Positions 16,151-20,322 of a stretch of 20,322 bases of DNA are shown here, piece by piece. The stretch's first letter is position 1, and each line of letters begins with the position of its first letter. The translations under genes were made by a program, and so were the position numbers. The notes beneath the pieces were generated by a model, which saw nothing but the letters and a program-made list of their open reading frames with translations, did no database searches and had not been told where the DNA came from. Origin of the DNA: Campylobacterales bacterium (GTDB lineage: Bacteria > Campylobacterota > Campylobacteria > Campylobacterales > Arcobacteraceae). The stretch lies in the NCBI GenBank assembly GCA_027064245.1, contig JAMOPZ010000379.1:1-20322 (forward strand). The letters run 5' to 3'.

Positions 16151-16158
16151 TTTGTGAA

Positions 16159-16285
16159 GTATAAACTAAATTCCCTTTAAAGGAACTTATAAAATTCGGC
16201 AATGTTATTATTATAAAATACTTTATTATAAACGACCGTATAAACTAAATATATATTTTAGTTAAACCATTAGTTTAAAATATAT
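16159..16285. promoter_or_regulatory. cluster of repeated half-sites between higB and the serine recombinase
   Basis: GTATAAACTAAAT occurs twice in direct orientation (16159-16171 and 16238-16250). AACTAAA (16243-16249) faces TTTAGTT (16257-16263). ATATATTTTA (16251-16260) faces TAAAATATAT (16276-16285). A perfect CCTTTAAAGG palindrome sits at 16174-16183. Repeated ACTAAA-type boxes in both orientations next to a resolvase gene suggest a res-like recombination site or operator. Binding by HigA is the alternative. Confidence 0.45.
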
Positions 16286-16305
16286 TTATATTATCTTATA
16301 AAGAG

Positions 16306-16311
16306 TATAAT
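16306..16311 (+). promoter_or_regulatory. -10 box of the serine recombinase
   Basis: TATAAT at 16306-16311, 17 bases before the AGAGG ribosome binding site (16328-16332). The -35 region is poor and is occupied by the inverted repeat ending at 16285, consistent with repression by a protein bound there. Confidence 0.45.
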
Positions 16312-16340
16312 TGGTCTAAAATAAAACAGAGGTTTTTTTA

Positions 16341-16967
16341 ATGATTTTAGGCTATATTCGTGTGTCTACTGATAAACAAGATAACCAAAAGCAAAAACAC
16401 TTAATATTAGAGTATGCCCATACTAATAATTTAAAAGTCAATGAATTTATAGAAGTTGAAATTAGTTCAAGAAAAAGTGAAAAGTTAAGAAAAATCACTG
16501 AACTCAAAAATAAACTTCAAAAAGATGATACTTTAATAGTTGCAGAACTTAGTAGACTTGGAAGAAATATGTTGGATGTAATGAATCTAATTCAAGAACT
16601 GAGCGATAAAGGAATAAAGCTTATTTTTATTCGTCAACCTGAGTTATCAACATTTAATTCTGCTCATAATAAATTGCTCCTCGCCATTTATAGTTATTTT
16701 GCAGAGAGCGAAAGAGAATTTATATCAATAAGAACTAAGCAGGGTCTTGCAGCGGCTAAAGCATCTGGTAAAAAACTTGGTCGTAAAAAAGGTCAAAAAG
16801 TTAAAAGTAAATATGATCCATATTTTGAGAAGATTAAAGAGATGCTATTAAAAGATGTATCTATTACTTCTATTCACAAAATTATTGAATTTGGTACTTA
16901 TGTTGGTTTGAGAAATCATATTTTAAATAATAAAGAGTTAAAACAGATCAGTACAAAAAATAAATAA
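16341..16967 (+). CDS. serine recombinase (resolvase/invertase family)
   Basis: A 208-residue small serine recombinase. The catalytic domain starts ILGYIRVSTDKQ with nucleophile S9. AELSRLGRN (68-76) supplies the active-site arginines R72 and R75. ESEREFISIRTKQGLAAAKA marks the long dimerisation helix, and SGKKLGRKKG begins the DNA-binding arm. A C-terminal helix-turn-helix (about 160-190, VSITSIHKIIEF) completes the Hin/Pin/resolvase layout. The enzyme resolves, inverts or integrates DNA at paired short sites. All catalytic residues seem present. AGAGG sits 8 nt before the ATG. It lies divergent to higBA and upstream of a decayed transposase, so it may be a leftover of a transposon or an inversion system. 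Repeated boxes upstream are plausible binding sites. Confidence 0.93.
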   Translation: MILGYIRVSTDKQDNQKQKHLILEYAHTNNLKVNEFIEVEISSRKSEKLRKITELKNKLQKDDTLIVAELSRLGRNMLDVMNLIQELSDKGIKLIFIRQPELSTFNSAHNKLLLAIYSYFAESEREFISIRTKQGLAAAKASGKKLGRKKGQKVKSKYDPYFEKIKEMLLKDVSITSIHKIIEFGTYVGLRNHILNNKELKQISTKNK

Positions 16968-17018
16968 TTATTTGAGATTGTAAAATCACTTGTATTTATG
17001 TTTGGCAATATTACAGTA

Positions 17019-17054
17019 ATTACATCAGCATTTTTTATTACATGAGCATTTGTT
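17019..17054 (+). repeat. two tandem 18-bp near-identical repeats
   Basis: ATTACATCAGCATTTTTT (17019-17036) is followed directly by ATTACATGAGCATTTGTT (17037-17054), differing at two positions. They lie at the edge of the transposase remnant in otherwise noncoding DNA. Confidence 0.6.
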
Positions 17055-17322
17055 ATTATATTTTTTAATAATGCTATTGTCGCAAGTAGCAACAGTTTTC
17101 GCCAATTATAATGGCTCTCTAAATCTATAATAAGTATCTTTACCAAATGCGCTGCCACTTTGTTGATAAAAGAAGAATAATCTGAAAAGAAACAGCCTAT
17201 ATCTCTTTTTACAAAGTTGCTTTGCTTTAATATCTTTGTAATTTTAATCTCTTAAGTACTTCAAGAATTGGATTAATTAATAAAATCTTTATAGCATAGT
17301 TGATATAATTTACAAGTCTCAT
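17055..17322 (-). pseudogene. decayed DDE transposase (N-terminal remnant)
   Basis: On the minus strand, one frame reads SGSAFGKDTYYRFRE and then stops at 17106-17108. A one-base shift at about 17115 lets the next frame continue HYNWRKLLLLATIALLKNI. Together these give G-K-D-T-Y-Y-R-x-x-x-x-x-x-N-W-R-K, the signature near the N-terminal third of IS4-like transposases. Upstream, an ATG at 17322 opens MRLVNYINYAIKILLINPIL before stops interrupt it. No catalytic DDE portion remains. The 80-codon open frame at 16916-17158 is part of this relic and not a real gene. The family is recognised by motif only. The relic supports an insertion-sequence history between the serine recombinase and the lipoprotein gene. 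Confidence 0.45.
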
Positions 17323-17472
17323 GAAAATAGTTTTTCTTAATTGTAATATGCCACAAAATTATACTGAAAAGTGGCTATTCATGGGTTTTAATGCTCAGTT
17401 TAAGTTTATGGATTTAGTGTGATCTATATGTGAGTTGAGTTATTAATTAAAAAGAGCAAGGGCTAAAAAAAG
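17323..17472. other. short noncoding gap before the lipoprotein gene
   Basis: Together with the decayed transposase this fills the 505-base gap after the serine recombinase. I see no further gene. AGGG at about 17459-17462 is the likely ribosome binding site of the next gene. No clear promoter stands out. Confidence 0.3.
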
Positions 17473-18102
17473 ATGTTAAAAGATAGTTTGAAGTTTTGCA
17501 AAGGTGTGATATTATTGGCTGTATTTTTTTCAGGATGTTCTATGATGAAAGTTGATTATCCAAAGAAAAGTGGAAAAATTTATGTAGAATCATACAACAA
17601 AGCGAGTCCTTGTAATATTACTCCAAGAATTAAAGCATTATTAGAAAAGCATAGTTGGAAAATTACTAATAATTCTAATGAAGCTGACTATGAGCTATTT
17701 ACAGCAGCAACTTTATGTAAAGATAATTCAGATAAAATCCTACAAAATGCACTGAAAGATATTACAAAACCAACAAAAAATAGTGATCATATTAAAAGCA
17801 ATAAAGAATTTGATCCTAATGCAACAAATGCCATTGTAACTGGTGCAAATACATCACAATACAACTCTTCAACAGGAGGTGCAATGATGCTAATTGGACT
17901 TCTCATGGGTATGGGTGGAAACACAAATGCTGTTCATAAAAAAGCTGTAAAAAAGCATGATTCTCCTTTTGCATATGCGAATAGAATTACTATTCATAAT
18001 CGAATAACTGATGAAACAGTTTTTAATTATATAAGTAGTAAAAAACATTCACCTGCAAAAACAGAAGAAATTGATGATTTTCTTGATGATTTATTCTATT
18101 AA
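17473..18102 (+). CDS. putative lipoprotein, unknown function
   Basis: A 209-residue protein with a lipoprotein signal: basic N-terminus, hydrophobic core GVILLAVFF and lipobox FSGC with C22 as the lipidated cysteine. The mature part has a small mixed domain (about 30-80, KIYVESYNKASPCNITPRIK), a polar linker, and a glycine-rich hydrophobic stretch STGGAMMLIGLLMGMGG (133-149), then a further strand-rich segment (RITIHNRITDETVFNY). A lipid anchor plus a glycine-rich central segment recalls the layout of TraT-type surface-exclusion lipoproteins, but I see no decisive similarity and do not assign that function. It stands alone between two transposase remnants, suggesting cargo. The protein should be at the outer or inner membrane facing the periplasm or surface. 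Confidence 0.7.
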   Translation: MLKDSLKFCKGVILLAVFFSGCSMMKVDYPKKSGKIYVESYNKASPCNITPRIKALLEKHSWKITNNSNEADYELFTAATLCKDNSDKILQNALKDITKPTKNSDHIKSNKEFDPNATNAIVTGANTSQYNSSTGGAMMLIGLLMGMGGNTNAVHKKAVKKHDSPFAYANRITIHNRITDETVFNYISSKKHSPAKTEEIDDFLDDLFY

Positions 18103-18141
18103 AGAAATTTTTGATTTAGTGCGGAACTAAAGTATAAATAA

Positions 18142-18352
18142 AAGTCCAATAATTTAGCTGAAAGAGATTTACGAATGATTAAAGTTAAAGAAAAAATCTA
18201 AGGTTCATTCGCTAGTTTTAGAGGTGGAGAAATATTCTGTAGAATCAGAAGTTATATTTCTACTCCTAAAAAAAAATATTATAGCAGTGCTTCAAGGTCT
18301 TAGAGATGTTTTAGTTGAAAAATCTTATGTTCCTGTTAGGGTTGAGTGCTGA
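18142..18352 (+). pseudogene. IS66-type transposase C-terminal remnant
   Basis: The plus strand reads NNLAERDLRMIKVKEKI, a TAA stop at 18199-18201, then GSFASFRGGEIFCRIRSY and ISTPKK. At a run of nine A (18268-18276) the frame must shift by one base to continue NIIAVLQGLRDVLVEKSYVP and end at the TGA at 18350-18352. AERDLRMxKVKxKISG followed by RIRSYIST and a final LxxL-rich helix is the conserved C-terminus of IS66-family TnpC transposases. The in-frame stop sits where the family has serine. Upstream frames close at 18139-18141, so only about the last 70 codons survive. It cannot be active. It marks a past IS66 insertion whose rest has been deleted. Confidence 0.75.
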
Positions 18353-18356
18353 ATGG

Positions 18357-18542
18357 TTACAATATTTTATATATTAGTTTAACGATAAGTGTATTTTTAT
18401 ACTTGGAATTTGTAAGTAATTTACTCAGAGTATAAGTAGTTATCCCTGTAAACATTAACAGCACTAAAACATCCATCCCATTCATATCAGTTGGCATTAA
18501 TACCACATATATCTTATCTGCCATATTTTCTATATCTATCAT
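18357..18542 (-). CDS. small membrane protein
   Basis: A 61-residue protein beginning MIDIENMADKIYVV with one hydrophobic segment (about residues 24-43, DVLVLLMFTGITTYTLSKLL) and a basic tail. The ATG overlaps the stop of the upstream 113-residue gene by 4 bases (ATGA), which supports real, coupled translation. I do not recognise a family. It ends close to the IS66 remnant, whose arrival may have removed downstream genes. Confidence 0.5.
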   Translation of the reverse strand: MIDIENMADKIYVVLMPTDMNGMDVLVLLMFTGITTYTLSKLLTNSKYKNTLIVKLIYKIL

Positions 18543-18880
18543 CTAGCTATCTCCTTATTTAGTTCACAACTATCAGCTCTTATGATTAAATCATTTTTTG
18601 TGAAGCTATCTTTTTTCACTATTTGCCAATCTCTATTTTTAGAGACAATCAATAGTTTAAATCCATTCCCACACTCTAAAGCGTGACCTATTTTAAATAA
18701 TCTTATATTCTCATCTATTAGTACTTTATTTTGATAAGAGATATAAAGTGGTGCACCTATAGCAAATATAATCATTATTAGAGGAAAAATAGCGATATTA
18801 TGTCTATCCTCTTTATTCTTGTTTTCATGATAGTACATCACCATTGCAATAACTGAAATAAATACCACTATCCCAGACAA
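18539..18880 (-). CDS. membrane protein with a small soluble domain, unknown function
   Basis: A 113-residue protein with two likely membrane helices (residues 1-16, GIVVFISVIAMVMYY; and about 28-48, NIAIFPLIMIIFAIGAPLYI), then a soluble C-terminal domain (GHALECGNGFKLLIVSKNRD, DSFTKNDLIIRADSCE) with two cysteines. The start is TTG at 18880 with AAGG 10 nt upstream; later in-frame GTG and ATG codons would cut into the first helix. It is coupled by ATGA to the 61-residue gene downstream. I cannot assign a function. Confidence 0.6.
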   Translation of the reverse strand: MSGIVVFISVIAMVMYYHENKNKEDRHNIAIFPLIMIIFAIGAPLYISYQNKVLIDENIRLFKIGHALECGNGFKLLIVSKNRDWQIVKKDSFTKNDLIIRADSCELNKEIAR

Positions 18881-18987
18881 GAGATAAAACCCTTGGTTTA
18901 TATACTAAAATATTATATTAACTCCTTTTCTTATAAAATATCTCACTCTTTAACAAAAACATTATTTCGCTTTATAACAGTACCTCC

Positions 18988-19401
18988 TTAATTAATATTG
19001 TAAACTGGTTTAGTCTCTGCCATCCATGCAGCTGCCACAATAAATGCAAATGCTGCTGCTACTGATAAAGGTAGAAAAAGAACTAATTGAAATATACCAG
19101 CTAAAAAACCGAATTCTAAACTTGTATTTCTAATATTATTCAAAAATACACCAGCTACAAACATCACTCCAATCCCAACTAGAATTTGACCATTCAATAT
19201 ATCTCCTCCTGTATCTACAGCTTCATTAAACCAAGTCCACCCATACCAAACTAAACCATAGCCAATAGCAATAATGATAAAGCTACCTATATTGAAAAAC
19301 TCATAGTTGTAATGTCTTTGACTATATGTATTTATCCAACTAACCATCATAAATAAAGCAACTGCTACTGCTATCAACCCTAATATAAATAAAACTGTCA
19401 T
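18988..19401 (-). CDS. multi-pass membrane protein, unknown function
   Basis: A 137-residue protein with about four membrane helices: residues 2-22 (TVLFILGLIAVAVALFMMV), 39-58 (NIGSFIIIAIGYGLVWYGW), 69-88 (NGQILVGIGVMFVAGVF) and 101-127 (GIFQLVLFLPLSVAAAFAFI). The ATG has a strong AAGGAG 6 nt upstream. It lies 107 bases ahead of the two-gene membrane set in the same direction and divergent from the right-hand HsdS-like gene. The three membrane genes may form a small module. No family recognised. Confidence 0.65.
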   Translation of the reverse strand: MTVLFILGLIAVAVALFMMVSWINTYSQRHYNYEFFNIGSFIIIAIGYGLVWYGWTWFNEAVDTGGDILNGQILVGIGVMFVAGVFLNNIRNTSLEFGFLAGIFQLVLFLPLSVAAAFAFIVAAAWMAETKPVYNIN

Positions 19402-19500
19402 CTCAATCTCCTTATGTAGTGATTAAACTACTTGTTAATTTTGTTTCGGTTGTAGTTTAGCAATTAAGACAGAAAAAGTAAAGCCCTACGAAAATATTAC

Positions 19501-19550
19501 GGTAGTCATTATTAAGAGATGCTTAATCGTTTATGCTATAATTGACTACC
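19501..19550 (+). promoter_or_regulatory. extended -10 promoter enclosed by nested inverted repeats
   Basis: An extended -10, TATGCTATAAT (TATAAT at 19537-19542), lies inside an outer inverted repeat GGTAGTCA (19501-19508) / TGACTACC (19543-19550). An inner dyad ATTAAG (19511-19516) / CTTAAT (19522-19527) covers the -35 position. The gene starts at 19604. The layout is that of a repressed promoter. Confidence 0.6.
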
Positions 19551-19603
19551 AAAATTATTATTTGTGGATAATAATAAAATTACAATTTTTAGGATTATTA
19601 GGT

Positions 19604-20322
19604 ATGACGCAAAAACAATTAACTAAGAAGTTAGAAAAAGAGTTTAAAGATACTAAGATTGTAAAATTAAAAGATATCACAAAAAAGATAGCTATAGTCT
19701 CAAAGGTTAGAGTTACTAAAAGAAGGGAATGTACTAACTATGATGAAATATCCTTAAACCATATAGATGATTATGGTGTTGTATATATACCAGATGGATT
19801 TATGAATCAAGGACCAGCTAGTCTTACTGCTATAAATGCACAAGCTTTACATTATGGTGATTTAATATTAAATCAAAGAACGGCTAAGATGAAAGTTGGA
19901 TTTATTGGTAAGAACTATAAAAAAGTTATTGTTGGTAATAACTCTATGATAAGAGTACAATTTAATAATGACTCTATAGATACAGCTAGGTTTGTGCAAC
20001 TGTATCTACAGTTGCCTTATGTGTTAGAATATCTTAATGAGCAAGCAGGCAACTCAATTGCAAGTGATACTTTTGTAAAATTACAAAAACTACGCTTTAG
20101 TAATAAAAATATAAATTTAACTCTATCAGATTATCAATATCACTATAGTGAACTTTTTAGAAAACCTAATAGAAAGATACTTAGTTCTGCTCAATTAAGG
20201 GAATTACCAATTCCTAGATATACAGATAAGGAGCAACTTATATCATTATCTGAGGTTCTTTACCCAAAAATGCAACTTATTGCTCAAGCAAAAAAGATGA
20301 GAGATGATGCACAGAGGCTTAT
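19604..20322 (+). CDS. type I-like specificity subunit (HsdS-like), cut by window end
   Basis: Open for 239 codons with no stop before the window ends. It starts at ATG with AGGA 9 nt upstream. KIVKLKDITKKIAIV enters a TRD-like domain. LHYGDLILNQRTAKM is the usual GDIL-type motif in the middle of HsdS TRDs, followed by SMIRVQFNNDSIDTARFVQL, SSAQLRELPIPRYTDKEQLI (TRD exit) and a helix ALYPKMQLI-like region beginning the spacer. This is the layout of one HsdS TRD and the start of a conserved helix. It differs clearly from both hsdS genes of the left-hand operon. With its own regulated promoter it probably opens a second restriction-like or defence locus to the right; partner genes are not visible. 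Confidence 0.75.
   Translation, partial: MTQKQLTKKLEKEFKDTKIVKLKDITKKIAIVSKVRVTKRRECTNYDEISLNHIDDYGVVYIPDGFMNQGPASLTAINAQALHYGDLILNQRTAKMKVGFIGKNYKKVIVGNNSMIRVQFNNDSIDTARFVQLYLQLPYVLEYLNEQAGNSIASDTFVKLQKLRFSNKNINLTLSDYQYHYSELFRKPNRKILSSAQLRELPIPRYTDKEQLISLSEVLYPKMQLIAQAKKMRDDAQRL

Noticed and set aside
16916..17158. 80-codon minus-strand open frame as a real gene
   Set aside because: Its middle matches a transposase only when joined to another frame across a shift, and it overlaps the end of the serine recombinase gene. It is a relic.
286..17465. TAGCCCTTGCT at 286-296 and its reverse complement at 17455-17465 as element ends
   Set aside because: Only 11 bases match, the flanks do not extend, and no enclosing element makes sense. 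Probably chance.
1..20322. tRNA genes, rRNA, CRISPR arrays or a replication origin
   Set aside because: I looked for cloverleaf ends, regular repeat-spacer spacing and iteron arrays and saw none.

Overview
The window is very A+T-rich (roughly 70% A+T or more by eye) with short intergenic gaps and many ATGA start/stop overlaps. Gene content and style (type I R-M locus with an extra gene between hsdS and hsdR, tyrosine recombinase, HigBA, small membrane-protein genes) fit a Campylobacterota-type bacterium (Campylobacter / Arcobacter / Sulfurimonas-like). That is an inference from style, not a match I could run. The whole stretch reads as an accessory region or defence island: two recombinases, two decayed transposases, a toxin-antitoxin pair and pieces of two restriction-related loci, with no housekeeping genes.

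Layout. 1-461: no convincing gene apart from a 28-codon open tail entering from the left. 462-740 (-): small AlpA/excisionase-like HTH protein with a strong 19-base dyad just upstream. 741-1271: long divergent control region with a GC-rich palindrome, an 11-bp tandem repeat and a promoter. 1272-11959 (+): one tightly coupled operon: half-size HsdS, HsdM, full-size HsdS, a 1217-aa membrane-anchored YobI-like P-loop NTPase, HsdR, and a YgjP-type HEXXH metallopeptidase. 12177-14211 (+): four overlapping or abutting small genes (AlpA-like HTH, C-terminal HTH protein, unknown, and a membrane-anchored protein that looks like a degenerate HD domain). 14212-14549: terminator-like hairpin and a structured leader. 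14550-15470 (+): complete tyrosine recombinase. 15475-16150 (-): HigBA. 16341-16967 (+): serine recombinase behind a cluster of repeated half-sites. 16968-17472: eroded minus-strand DDE transposase remnant. 17473-18102 (+): lipoprotein. 18142-18352 (+): IS66-type transposase remnant with an internal stop and a frameshift. 18357-19401 (-): three small membrane-protein genes. 19604-end (+): first 239 residues of another HsdS-like specificity protein behind a promoter embedded in nested inverted repeats.

How it fits together. HsdM with HsdS would methylate the host DNA, and HsdR added to that complex would cut unmodified DNA. The half-size HsdS could provide an alternative specificity. The YobI-like NTPase sits in the middle of this operon with 4-base coupling to hsdS, so it is expressed with the R-M system. 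It corresponds in position to the 'R-linked ORFs' known from Campylobacter hsd loci and is the best candidate here for an under-described defence component. The right-hand HsdS-like gene appears to begin a second, separate restriction-like locus that runs out of the window.
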